DNA from: Rotaria macrura
Lineage: Eukaryota; Rotifera; Eurotatoria; Philodinida; Philodinidae
Length of the DNA stretch: 64,000 nucleotides
Direction of reading: 5' to 3'
Assembly: GCA_900239685.1 (NCBI GenBank)
Contig: OENT01000087.1
Location: 1-64,000 of the forward strand
The notes beneath the pieces are model-generated. The model was given only the letters and a program-made list of their open reading frames with translations, was not told the origin of the DNA and ran no database searches. Both the position numbers and the translations under genes were made by a program. Positions 23,579 through 33,615 of this stretch are shown here, one piece after another; the stretch's first letter is position 1; the number at the start of each line of letters is the position of its first letter.

Positions 23579-24682
23579 TCACTATTATAGAGGATAATTG
23601 ATTCCAATTAGTTTCGACTATTTACATGTTGTATCTTGCATGAAAAACTGTGTGCACTCAAATACATTGAAGCGATTACATAGTTTATTTGTACGTAGGA
23701 AATGTAAGCTTATAATATGTAAGTAGCATGTCACTGTATATGTGATTAACATAGCCTGATATAACTAGCCTCATTTAAGAAGCATCATTTAATACTTATA
23801 TAATTCTTAAACAATAAGTCGAAAACAAATTCAAAAAGTCCAATGTTCACTTTATCATACTGTTTCTTACTAAAAAGAGAACTGCTATCATGAAGCATGC
23901 CGCAAGAAAAATCGAATGCTATAGCAGTGTGATATTCTTCTGGCAATGGTTTCTACTGAAAGGGATTACGTTTGAAAATATTGATACGATGTAATATTCA
24001 ATAAAAACTGATTGATTTAAAGAATGATTCTCTGGATTTCTCACATAAGTTCATTCGTTTTGCATGATTTATTTACATTGTATGGTAAAACTATCGATAA
24101 TGCTGTAAACTTACGTATGATTTGAAAGAAAGTTTACTTTAATTTGGAGTTAAGAAAAGGTGAACAAAGTAAACTTGTAAGTATGTAACACATATCGAAA
24201 CACTTGAAATCGAGGAACGAATTTAGAAATCTATGGAATCTTCTACAAATGTTATCGAATCCTGAAGAAACTAAGACTGAGTTTCACACTCTTGACAGAA
24301 AACGCACGTTTTAAAGTTTATTGACTGATGATCTTTGTCATGGAGAAGTTGGCATTTCACTGCAAACATTAACGATAGATATCGGCAACGCAGATTAGTT
24401 TCTTTTAATCTCTGTTTAAGCCTATCCGATTGCCATTTTTGTTACAAGGTATTCTTTGGTCAACAATCACGACGGATTACATTAGTCACATCATAAGTGC
24501 TGCTCTTCTTTAAAATTCTATTACAAATGTATGTTCTAATTTAACTGGAGAAATGTGTGTTCAAGAAAAATGTTTTTTGACTCAAAAGTTTATATTTTTA
24601 TTTATTGAAACACAAGAAAACATCTCTTAATGATTTTCACCTGTTCAAGATCACATTGATCAAAACTTTCATCTAGCATCTC
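23579..24682. other. Spacer between convergent genes, nothing recognised
   Basis: The ART-TPR and squalene synthase genes point towards each other across this 1.1-kb stretch, which should contain both 3' UTRs. No repeat or open frame stands out. Confidence 0.4.
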
Positions 24683-26032
24683 TCAAGAGGTTTTGTGTAA
24701 ACTACACAGTTGCTTGACTAGACCAACAAGTTCGTGCATACGAATAGTATTACTTGTAGTGTGATTGGGTATTTTCTGCTCGATCTGTGCGATAAAGAAT
24801 GAAAACCAATCATGTACATCATTCAAAGTCGAACAGTTCAACATTATTTTACAAGTTAGTCCTTTACGTATTTTAACAACTGATGTGAATACCAAAGGAT
24901 TATCATACAATTCAACGAGAGTAGCCATTGCCATTACTTGTGGAATTGAACAAAATTCTAACACTTTACCATGTTGGAGACGACCAAGATAGTTGATCAC
25001 ATCAGGTACATGATTTAGTGAATCCATCACCATATGATTTAAACATTCAAGGCTTCGCTCTGCATAAGGATTTTCACTAAAATCATCAAGATCAGTTGCA
25101 TAATTTTGCCAGATTTCTTTAGGCCACCAATTTCTACCAGCTTGAAGATCTTCCAGATAATCACGAATTATATTTGTTTTCTGTAAGAATAATCCCATGC
25201 TGTTGCTGAGATTCGTTTGAACATTTAGATTGGGATCTTCTAATCCACTTTGAGCAAAAAGAGCTGATAATCCATAACCAACAAGACCAGCAACGTAGTG
25301 ACAATATAAATTGTAACTGGCTAATGTTTCGATTGAACCCGTCTTACCAACATATTCAGCCATACCAGTTCCCATTTGACCTGTAACAGTCAATATGACC
25401 GATTGATCTTTTGTATCCAATGATTTAAATACGTTGATGACTTTACCAAAACTATTCAATAGTATCCGATAGTCTTCTGTATCACCGACGTCGTTCAATG
25501 ACCAGTTATCAAGTAACAAATTATTATGAAAATTGCGTAGTACGAGAATTTTTTTCTCTTGAGGAAATGTCATGTCATCTTCGACACTGTCGAGACCACG
25601 AAGTACAAGATAAAAAATGCATACTGCATCTTTTAAAGATTGAGGGAGTTGTTGAATAACAAGTGCGAACGAACGACTGACTTTGTTTAGTGTTGCATAA
25701 CAAAAATCTCGATCATTAAGAGTATCTGCCAATTCTCTCAAAGATTTTTCCGGAACTTGTTTTACATGGCCACCGAATTTCATTTTGAGTATTGCAATAA
25801 TCTCTGTTGGAAAGAACAATGAAGGTACTAACTCTTGTAATAGACGAGGAACAGGAAACCATTGTCGTTGTAAAATGCTTGGTCTTTTTGGTTGTGTGAC
25901 TCTAGCATCACTACCTATGGTAGCATTCCAGACGTTGCTAAATTTCACAATTATTAAAACTGAACGTAAATATTCATAAAAATAATGCGAAGTAGATAAA
26001 ATTATGCTTATTAAAGCACCTATGATCATCAT
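24683..26032 (-). CDS. FDFT1: Squalene synthase, intronless
   Basis: Farnesyl-diphosphate farnesyltransferase, joining two farnesyl diphosphates into squalene, the first committed sterol step, on the ER membrane. The 449-residue frame carries the family motifs in order: KVSRSFALVIQQL, the first Asp-rich Mg site LRGLDSVEDD, YCHYVAGLVGYGLS, the second Asp-rich site in FLQKTNIIRDYLED, and FCSIPQVMAMATL. Unusual: the C-terminal membrane anchor of animal and fungal enzymes is absent, and the protein ends in a polar helix. Instead the first ~30 residues are hydrophobic (MMIIGALISIILS), so the anchor may be N-terminal. The gene has no intron although most neighbours are spliced. Start is the first ATG of the frame. 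Confidence 0.93.
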   Translation of the reverse strand: MMIIGALISIILSTSHYFYEYLRSVLIIVKFSNVWNATIGSDARVTQPKRPSILQRQWFPVPRLLQELVPSLFFPTEIIAILKMKFGGHVKQVPEKSLRELADTLNDRDFCYATLNKVSRSFALVIQQLPQSLKDAVCIFYLVLRGLDSVEDDMTFPQEKKILVLRNFHNNLLLDNWSLNDVGDTEDYRILLNSFGKVINVFKSLDTKDQSVILTVTGQMGTGMAEYVGKTGSIETLASYNLYCHYVAGLVGYGLSALFAQSGLEDPNLNVQTNLSNSMGLFLQKTNIIRDYLEDLQAGRNWWPKEIWQNYATDLDDFSENPYAERSLECLNHMVMDSLNHVPDVINYLGRLQHGKVLEFCSIPQVMAMATLVELYDNPLVFTSVVKIRKGLTCKIMLNCSTLNDVHDWFSFFIAQIEQKIPNHTTSNTIRMHELVGLVKQLCSLHKTS

Positions 26033-27300
26033 TTTAGTAAAAGAATGTGTACTGAAACAAGTGATAGAACTTTTGTCTTCTCTCTATCTTATATAAAATG
26101 AAACATTGTATAATAATAATCATTGAGCGACCCTTATCAATAGAAGTAACACAGCTCTATCGTAGCGAAGAGCAAACAACAAAGAAAAAAAAAGAAATCC
26201 ACTGACGAACGGAAAAAAACAAACATCGTCCGAGATCTGATGATAATCGTTCGATGTCGAACGATTATGGACAGTGTAGTTTGGTTGGTGAAAACGTAAT
26301 GAAATAGAGCCGTAATTTTACCAATGCTAACCATGAATCTCTTATAGTTATCACTGTATTAAGATATGTATAATTTGTTTTAAACACGTTTGTATAAGTT
26401 CATGAAAATCTCAATGAATGTTGAAATGAATCATCAAAAAAGAGAATTGTTTTCTTTTTATGTGTTCATATGAATGTTGCAAACTTATTTCTTCAGCGCT
26501 GGTAGAGTTGTTATCATCGCCTTGCCAGCTAAATTATTTTATACGCAGTTTATGTTTATTTTTCTTCTGTTTTGTATTATTATAAAATTCTTGTTGTTCC
26601 ATTAGTCAGTTGTTTTTGAATGTGTCGACATCATTGTCGTAATCGTAACAGTTTCAGATTGGCAATGCAACAAAGTATAAGTAATGAAGAAAAGTAAGAC
26701 ATAATAATTAGCTTAAATTACTCTACAACTCAAGAGTTGAATATGAAGGCGTTTTAATTATTGGATTTGGTGTATTTGAAACAAAAAACGCGTCAATTAC
26801 CATGAATACAGTGTCAATGAATTCTCACAGGTTGACGGTACATGATAACAACTGACTAAAAGTCACTAGAAGGTAATAAAAACACATAAGTGAGATCTGA
26901 TTTTTTGAAATGCAACATTCTTTCAACGTTAAGCAACTTATTTTAAAATGAAATGTCATTAAACAGCGAAGAATCCGAATAAAATACTCCTGACACAATC
27001 AGAAAATCAAAAGTACAGTTTCTGATTATATCCTTCTAAGATTCTCATCTTTTTCCTATTATAATTGTTCATTCTGATTTCTATTTTTCATCTACAGTGT
27101 ATCTTTATTGAAATCAATCCGTTTTGACATTTTTTGTGTTTTACTAAATTTTTGTTTCTATTCATACATCTACTACAGATGACAGGAACATTCTGAACGG
27201 GCTGTATCTTTTGAACTATTCACATCCAACATCAAAAGTAGTTTAAAATGTAAAAGTCATGCCAAAAAAGGGGCACTTTTTTAAAATAGAATATACGAAA
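26033..27300. other. Upstream spacer, nothing recognised
   Basis: AT-rich, should hold the squalene synthase promoter. No repeat, RNA gene or coding remnant that I can support. Confidence 0.35.
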
Positions 27301-27314
27301 TGAACACAAAATTT

Positions 27315-27780
27315 AATAACATGCTTTATTTCAAGTAGATTTGACTTGAGTAGATGATAAAAACATGAATTTTTCTCCAAACAAAATATATCGTGGAAAG
27401 TGTTGTATATTTCATGTGAGGGAATTATTTTGCAATTATCTATCATGCTGAATATTAGCTGTTTTGGAAGAGAGCATTACATTCCACTTACTTAAGAATA
27501 TTTGCAAGACGTTTCTAGAACATTCGGGGAATCTGCATACAACTTTCGTACAGTTTTCAACAACAAATCGATGAAAGATGATGTATTAGTCTATGTATTT
27601 CTTACATCGAAGCATATGAAAAACAATGATATCAGGCAGGTCATGTTGAGTACGATAGATAGTTACAGAATAATTCACTCATACGAAATATACAACACTT
27701 TCCACGATATATTTTGTTTGGAGAAAAATTCATGTTTTTATCATCTACTCGAGCCAAATCTTCTTGCAATTAAGCATGTT
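27315..27780. repeat. Inverted repeat, arms of about 135 bp
   Basis: The segment 27315-27455 read in complement nearly equals 27645-27780. Both encode, in one frame, the peptide EIYNTFHDIFCLEKNSCFYH with a few changes after it. About 190 bp separates the arms. Similarity fades gradually at both ends and no target duplication is seen, so this may be an inverted duplication of an old element or gene piece rather than an intact transposon. Confidence 0.7.
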
Positions 27781-28014
27781 ACTACATATTGAACATTCCG
27801 CATTCCAGTTAAAAGAAACGTATGATGACATCATAGAGCAGGATTTAAGCATTTACAAGTAGAATTCCCTCAGACATGGGGACGAATTAATAAAACAGAT
27901 GGACCAAGATAGAAAACAATGTGCTCTATCAAAATCAATAGTTTCCAGGTTGAACCTATCCTTATACCCTTAGAAGCTCAAAATAATGAGTGTGACTGTG
28001 GGTGTTGTTGCATA

Positions 28015-28350
28015 CCCAGGTTGAACGATACGCCCCGTATGCGGGCCGTAAATCGGGCCCAGAATTAGACCGGTATCATCATTAAAATGGGGCCGTATAC
28101 GGCCGTATTTTCACAGTATACGATCCTTTATTACTGTGTCCAGAAATAGTACCGTATACGGAGTCGTATACTGTGAAAATACCGCCGTATATGACCCTAT
28201 TTTAATGATGTTACGGTCCGTATAATTGCGTCCACTCAACGGTCCGCATCGTTCGACCTGGGATAATGAAGGTACGGTCCGTAATTCTGCGCCCGATATA
28301 CTGCCCGTAAAACGAGGCATATATGGACCATATAGTTCGACCTGTGCATT
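28015..28350. mobile_element. CCCAGGT foldback element B, compound (CCGTA word theme)
   Basis: The main unit 28015-28262 has ends CCCAGGTTGAACGAT and the complement of CCCAGGTCGAACGAT. Its two halves are complementary around about 28138 (shared block TTTTCACAGTATACG). TA precedes the left end; the right end is followed by ATA. Directly behind it a further ~85 bp, to about 28347, uses the same CCGTA/TACGG words and finishes with a second, degenerate end GTTCGACCTGTG, as if a partial copy were fused in tandem. GC-rich compared with flanks. No coding capacity. Confidence 0.75.
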
Positions 28351-28608
28351 CGTGCAGATGCAGTTATGCATGAATAGAAGATCAGACTGAACAGACCACA
28401 AGAAGACATCCACACCCTTCATGCAGAATCTTGTCATTTTAGATTTTCCCTCAAAACATGTATATGTGCTTCTTCTAGGGTGTGGGTGTAGTTTTGGGGA
28501 TTGATGATCGTTTAATTTGAAAAGTTAAAAAAAATTGACATCCAAAACCTAAAAGCTAGTGTCTGTGATCCTGTCTTAACCTCACAACATTGAAATACCA
28601 GACAATAA
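28351..28608. other. Short spacer, nothing recognised
   Basis: Between element B and a decayed coding fragment. No feature supported. Confidence 0.3.
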
Positions 28609-28869
28609 TCAAACAATAATGATCGCGCACAAACAGTTGCTAAAATTCATAGTAAAATCACAGAAACGGAAAATATAGAAGAATATTTTGAATCGGAAAA
28701 ATTTTAAGATGTGGATACTTGGAAAGCGATCGGAAAAATGCAAGAATTCAGAATGATTCTCTGCGATTCAGAAGATTTGGCAATGCGGGCAATGCTACGC
28801 ATTGGTCTACAGTTTTCTTCATTACAATTATGTCCATCATTAAAACATTTTACAAAAGTAGAGCATTAG
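28609..28869 (+). pseudogene. Decayed coding fragment, unknown family
   Basis: A frame of 86 codons has clear coding character (acidic helix with ENIEEYFESEKF, then KMQEFRMILCDSEDLAMRA and a Leu-rich tail) but is broken by one in-frame TAA at 28705-28707 and ends at TAG 28867-28869. The stop could be removed only by an intron ending at the AAG at 28707-28708, for which no donor in phase is obvious. I do not recognise the family. It is best read as a remnant, or an exon of an undetected gene. Confidence 0.35.
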
Positions 28870-29108
28870 CTAATTTTCGAAAATGGCAACCCAAAGATTG
28901 CCATGAAACATGTTTTCTTATTTGGGTGTAGTAAATTTAGTAAAGCACAGTAGTTGAGCCAACATCACATGATGCACAATGTTATGTCTTTTGAGGATTG
29001 ACAATATAGTTAAGTATATGGAAAAAGAGACAAGCTAAGCGAATCATACGTTCATTATATAAAAAAATCCTTGATTCTGAATAGCTTCCTGATTTAGAAT
29101 AAGTGAAT

Positions 29109-30488
29109 CTATTTAGATTGATTAGCTCTAGCATAAGGACGATGAAGATTTTGTTTTCTAAGCGTAACACCAAATCCTGGTTTATTTGGATCCAAATCAA
29201 TCCATCCATCTTTTGGTAAAGGTTCATCATCAAATAGTTGCCCAAACAAAGGTACAATATTAGCACCATCCGGTGAAAGTAGAATAAATTCACTCATTGG
29301 TAAATTAGGAAATGCATACTGTAAATGATATGAATAAATCGATGATCCATGAGGAATGATCGGTACATCGTATGCCGACGCAAGTGCTACTATGCGACGT
29401 GCTTCCGTTATTCCACCACACCAAGTGACATCAGGTTGAAGAATATCAGCACAATTATTATCTAATAACAATTTGAATCCCCAACGAGTATATTCATGCT
29501 CACCACAGGTTAATAAACACGTCGAAGGATTTCGTTCTTTAACTTGAGCATAGCCATTGTATTGATCGGGTGGTAAATGTTCTTCTAACCTAGTTTTTAA
29601 AATATCAGAACAGTTTTTACTTTGTACCAAACAGATATCATCTCACCATTTAATGTTGTACGGCTTGATAAACTCAAGTAATTTTAATGTATAACCTACT
29701 GTTAATGACATGTAACAATCCTAGCAGGAAAAAAATGATTAACGAATCAGTTAAATATTGATATAACATACGATCATTAAAGGAAAATCATCTCCTACAG
29801 ATTCTCGTATTTCCTTGATTCTTTGAATATTTTTTTTCATTCCTTCATCACCATCAGCAGGTCCATAAGGTAAAGGAAACTTAGCTCCTTTAAAACCCAA
29901 GTTTTTTGCTGCCAACGGATCATAACATGTTGCATAACATGGCAAACGACCTTTTGTTTTTCCACCAAGTAATTTGTAAACTGGTTCATTTCTCAATTTA
30001 CCTGCACAATCCCAAAGTGCAAGATCAACAGCGGATATAGCTTGAATAGTTAAGCCTTTTCGACCATAATTTATTGATGAACGCCACATTAAATCCCATA
30101 AATATTCAATATTAAGTGGGTCTTGTCCTTCGAGAAAACGACTAAAATGATTCTCAATTATAAAACAAGCTGGTTCACCACCAATAGATATGCCGACTCC
30201 ATTGATTCCATTTGTTAATTCGATTTCAACAATCACTGAACCTATCGCATCAATACCCCAACTTGTACGGCGAGACTTGTATTTTTCATACAATGACATT
30301 GGATTTGCAATTGGCCATTCATCGGTTCCATGAATCCAGTGACCTTTACCTTGAGAATGATAATCAGCGTATCCACCTCCAGGTTCTTCAGTTTCGTTGC
30401 ATTTAATCACATAGGCTCGAACACTTGATATAGTAACGGCCTTTTCATCTGGTTTGACGTCAGGAAGAACTGCGAAATTAATTGACAT
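29109..30488 (-). CDS. L-rhamnonate dehydratase-like enolase-superfamily enzyme
   Basis: Mandelate-racemase subgroup of the enolase superfamily, closest in motif content to L-rhamnonate dehydratase, which removes water from a sugar acid to give a 2-keto-3-deoxy acid. Exons 29772-30488, 29647-29720 and 29109-29589, with GT-AG introns of 51 and 57 nt and matching phases, give 423 residues. The N-terminal cap has GGGYADYHSQGKGHWIHG and GEPACFIIENH, typical of rhamnonate dehydratases. The barrel has SAVDLALWDCAGK, KFPLPYG, then Mg ligands in DCYM, WLEEHLPP and GEHEYTRWG, and the C-terminal HGSSIYSYHLQ with the conserved His. All expected catalytic positions appear intact. Such enzymes are bacterial and fungal and rare in animals, so gene transfer is plausible. 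A related acid-sugar dehydratase activity is possible. Confidence 0.9.
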
Positions 30489-31084
30489 TCTTATATATTC
30501 TAGTTAATAAAAGAAACATCAATTATAGGTAAAGGTGTAACTAAAAAACAGTGTAAATGATGAAAATAAATTATGAAAAAAACGTTTTCATGATGAGAAA
30601 CAAAAATATCATATTTGATAAGAATGAAGTCCAGCAACGTATCTTATTACATGAGACAAACGTACATCTAAACGTCTTCCTTTTCTTTTGTCTTCTTTTG
30701 TCAACAAAGTCGACGCTAAAACAGTTTTTCATAGAATAATTTCTTTTTAAACTATGAAAAATGAACAGAAAAGTATCACAGCTTTATTATGACGAAATAT
30801 CAGAAAGACTCTTCATTTAAATAGAAACATGCGTCTGATACTCCTTGACGTATTCGGAATGACTTTATCTTAGGCAACTATTCTCATTGGCATGACTCTA
30901 CTCATAAAATTATTTGAGTAGGATGCATGATTGCTATATTTAAAAATCAAAGAGACATGAGAGAAAGACGAGCCACGTTTGAATAATAGGAAACCATTAC
31001 TAAACTACATTTTTTTTGTATAAGTATCATCAAGGTACTTTGCTTTATTCTGCAAAGCAAAAGATAGGACACTGTTCAAAAAAC
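30489..31084. other. Spacer, nothing recognised
   Basis: Upstream of the dehydratase. AT-rich, no supported feature. Confidence 0.35.
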
Positions 31085-31282
31085 TTAAGTAGCTTTGGTA
31101 ATTTTCTTTTTCTCAAGGTACTTAACTTTAAAAACTCGCATACCTTGACTCTTTCTAGATGAGTCATAAATCACTAATGTGATCTCCATTTGAATAATTT
31201 GTAGCCAATCCTTTTTCTATATGCGTGCCTCCATCATGGCGTCCATGTTTTCTTTTAAATGGTGCATTTCCCTTAAACAGTG
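31085..31282 (-). pseudogene. 3' end of a decayed gene cut by a MITE
   Basis: On the minus strand one frame reads with strong coding character (CGHCLREMHHLKENMDAMME, then KKDWLQIIQMEITLVIYDSS and a basic tail) to a TAA at 31085-31087, with one in-frame TAG at 31217-31219. At its upstream side the frame runs directly into the truncated Harbinger-like copy at about 31286, so the rest of the gene is missing. Family not recognised. Confidence 0.4.
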
Positions 31283-31285
31283 CCC

Positions 31286-31587
31286 ACAGTCGCATTAAGT
31301 TTTAATGCACCAATCGAGAAACAACTTGATCCACTAATTAGAACAATGAGTATGCTTCAATAAAGTCGTTTTATGTCATCGATAGATAGATCTTTTCAAC
31401 ACGATAAATGAGCTAGAGAGAGACAGAGGCGGCACTTGTTCGTAAACACGTGCAAGAATTATTCAGTTCGACTATATCATAGTGGTCACTTCTTAGTTCT
31501 GATTGATGCATTGAACTTATAAGTGCAGACGCTTGTATATTTAATTCAGAATTAATCCGCATTAAATTTTCTAGTGTAGAAAAGGCC
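31286..31587. mobile_element. Harbinger-like MITE, truncated copy (inverted)
   Basis: This 302-bp copy is the reverse complement of most of the full element at 31646-32030. It ends with the same terminus (TTTCTAGTGTAGAAAAGGCC, then TAA) but lacks the other terminus. The two copies face each other across about 58 bp, forming a large hairpin. Confidence 0.75.
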
Positions 31588-31645
31588 TAAGTCATCGTTC
31601 ATCAGTCCACTGATCACCAGGTTGATTTCATTGATATGAACTTAA

Positions 31646-32030
31646 GGCCTTGTCTACACTAGAAAATTTAATGCGGATTAAATTTGAATTAAATATACAT
31701 GCGTCTACACTTATAAGTTTATAATGCATCAATCAGAGCCGAGAAGTGACCACTATGATATTGTCGAACTGAATAATTCTTGCACGTGTTCACGAAAAAT
31801 CGCCGCCTCTGTCTTTCTATAGTTCATTTATCGTGTTGAAAAGATCTATCTATCGATGACATAAAGCGACTTTATTGAAGCATACTAATTGTTCTAATTA
31901 GTGGATCAAGTTGTTTCTCGATTGGTGCATTAAAGTTAATGCGACTCTGAAACCGCATTAAAAGTGAATTAAATTTCCGACCAACCATCTTTCTTAATTT
32001 TGCATTAAATTTTCTAGTGTAGACAAGGCC
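31646..32030. mobile_element. Harbinger-like MITE, full copy
   Basis: A 385-bp element with inverted ends GGCCTTGTCTACACTAGAAA and its complement, flanked by TAA on both sides (31643-31645 and 32031-32033). A 3-bp TAA duplication with GGCC-type termini is the usual pattern of PIF/Harbinger non-autonomous elements. Both boundaries are exact. No coding capacity. Confidence 0.82.
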
Positions 32031-32071
32031 TAACTGAAGTCCATCAGTCCATAGAATACCATTATGATGAT

Positions 32072-32400
32072 CCCAGGTCGTCAATTCCGGCCTCTGTTTC
32101 CAGCCGGGTTCCAGTCATTTTCCGGCGACTTCCTGTAGGATCCGGTTTCTTTCCGGCGACTTCCTGTAGGATCCGGTTTCTTTCCGGCGACTTCCTGTAG
32201 GATCCGGTTTCTTTCCGGCGAGAACCTGCCGGAAAAAACTTGGAACTTGGAAGCAGTATTCCCGACCGGAAAGTCATCGTACCGGAATCCTTAATATTAA
32301 GGCTATTTCCCGGCGCCGGAAAAAAACGGAATTCAGCCGGAATCCTGACGGAATACGTCGTGGAACTTGCCGGAATATGACACGGAAATTTCCAGAAACC
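32072..32400. repeat. CCGGAA-rich block starting with a CCCAGGTC end
   Basis: Begins CCCAGGTCGTCAATTCCGG and continues for about 330 bp as a GC-rich patchwork of CCGGAA/TTCCGG and GGATCC words in both orientations. It includes three exact copies of a 31-bp unit (32120-32212) and a partial fourth (to 32222). No matching right-hand CCCAGGTC end was found, so it may be a partial member of the CCCAGGT group. Confidence 0.6.
32120..32222. repeat. 31-bp tandem repeat, 3.3 copies
   Basis: The unit starts TTCCGGCGACTTCCTGTAGG and ends GGTTTCT. Copies at 32120-32150, 32151-32181 and 32182-32212 are identical, followed by ten bases of a fourth. The lack of divergence suggests recent expansion. Confidence 0.85.
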
Positions 32401-32639
32401 ACCAACAATTCAATCTGCTTTCACATTGAAATCGATTGGAAAAAGCAGATCCCACCGGAATCACTGCGTGAATCAAAGAGCTCTACATAAAATCATCAGC
32501 TTCATAATCACATCATCTCAATTTAATATTCACGGCCACACAACCATAAAAGAGATACACCACTGAATCTTGTATAAGTTCCACCGAAACCTATAATGGT
32601 GCCTTAGCTGGGAGCACACCGGATGCTGTTTTAGTGGTT

Positions 32640-33290
32640 AGAACTGTGGCAATACCAATACCATCAATACCAGTAGGAAGTGGTATTCTGTGGTACTGGA
32701 ACTGATGACATTGATCTTGACGGATACTAGTATTAGCATTAGTATTGATGGTAAGGCGCACATAATGCCTAATTCGTGCAAAATTTGCTTTAGTTTTATT
32801 TGTACATGGTTGAATAGAGCCAGTTGACCTGATCACGATTATGTGGTTTTTATTTCTGTTTTCAATGTTGACCTTGAGGAAAATAGAAAGTACTCGTCGG
32901 ATCTAAAAATTGGCATAAATGGCTTACGTTAGAATCATAATCGTGATCAGCTCAACTGGCTCTATTCAACCATGTATAAATAAAACTAAAGCAAATTTTG
33001 CACGAATTAGGCATTATGTGCGCCTTACCATCAATACTAATGCTAATACTAGCATCCGTCAAGATCAATGTCATCAGTTCCAATACCATAGAATACAAGG
33101 GGGAAATAACTGACTTTGATGACTTTTTTGACTTCAAAGTCATCAAGATCATTTAGATCATTTAGATCATTTAGATCATTAAAGTCATAAAGTCAGTTGT
33201 TTCCCCCTTGATAGAATACCACTTGCTAATAGCAAGTTGCTATTGGTATTGATGGTATTAGTATTGGTGTTCGTATTGGTGGTATTAGTA
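32640..33290. repeat. Large inverted repeat with unequal arms
   Basis: The left arm (about 32640-32850) reads in complement as the right arm (about 32935-33260), sharing blocks such as TTGCACGAATTAGGCATTAT and CTGGCTCTATTCAACCATGT. The right arm is interrupted by a 115-bp MITE (33096-33210) and then runs into the long GGTATT array, whereas the left arm contains only a few units of that array. About 85 bp separates the arms. No target duplication was identified for the outer structure. Confidence 0.8.
33096..33210. mobile_element. hAT-like MITE with 8-bp target duplication
   Basis: A 115-bp element with ends CAAGGGGGAAATAACTGACT and the complement of CAAGGGGGAAACAACTGACT, flanked by the exact 8-bp repeat ATAGAATA (33088-33095 and 33211-33218). 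The opposite arm of the enclosing inverted repeat shows the site uninterrupted (ACAGAATACCACTT in complement), which acts as an empty-site control. The interior holds four copies of TCATTTAGA-like words. An 8-bp duplication with CA..TG ends fits the hAT superfamily. Confidence 0.9.
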
Positions 33291-33615
33291 TTGGTGTTGC
33301 TAATGGTAATGGTGTTATTGGTATTCGTCTCGGTGTTGGTATTCATATTCGTATTCGTGCTCTTATTGTTATTCGTATTGTTACTGCTATCGATTTTGCT
33401 ACTGCTATTGCTATTGGCATCGGTGTTGGTTTTAATATTGGTGTTCATATTGGCATTGGTATGGTGATTGGTAACCGTATTTGCATTGGTGTTGTTATTA
33501 ATATTGGTATTGTAATTGCTATAGCTATTCCCATTCCCATTCGTATTGGTTTTGGTTTTTTTATTGGTGTTGGCATTGGTATTGGTATTATTATTAGTAT
33601 TCGTACTGCTATTAG
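33236..33615. repeat. Degenerate GGTATT/GTGTTG hexanucleotide array
   Basis: About 380 bp of interrupted 6- and 12-bp units (GGTATT, CGTATT, TGTTGG) on the + strand. It gives open frames in several registers on both strands (Thr-Asn repeats on the minus strand, Val-Leu-Ile repeats on the plus strand). These frames are by-products of the period, not genes. Confidence 0.85.

Noticed and set aside
32062..32277. Open frame over the 31-bp tandem repeats
   Set aside because: Its repeated peptide only mirrors the 31-bp DNA unit read in shifting registers; no start context or family match.
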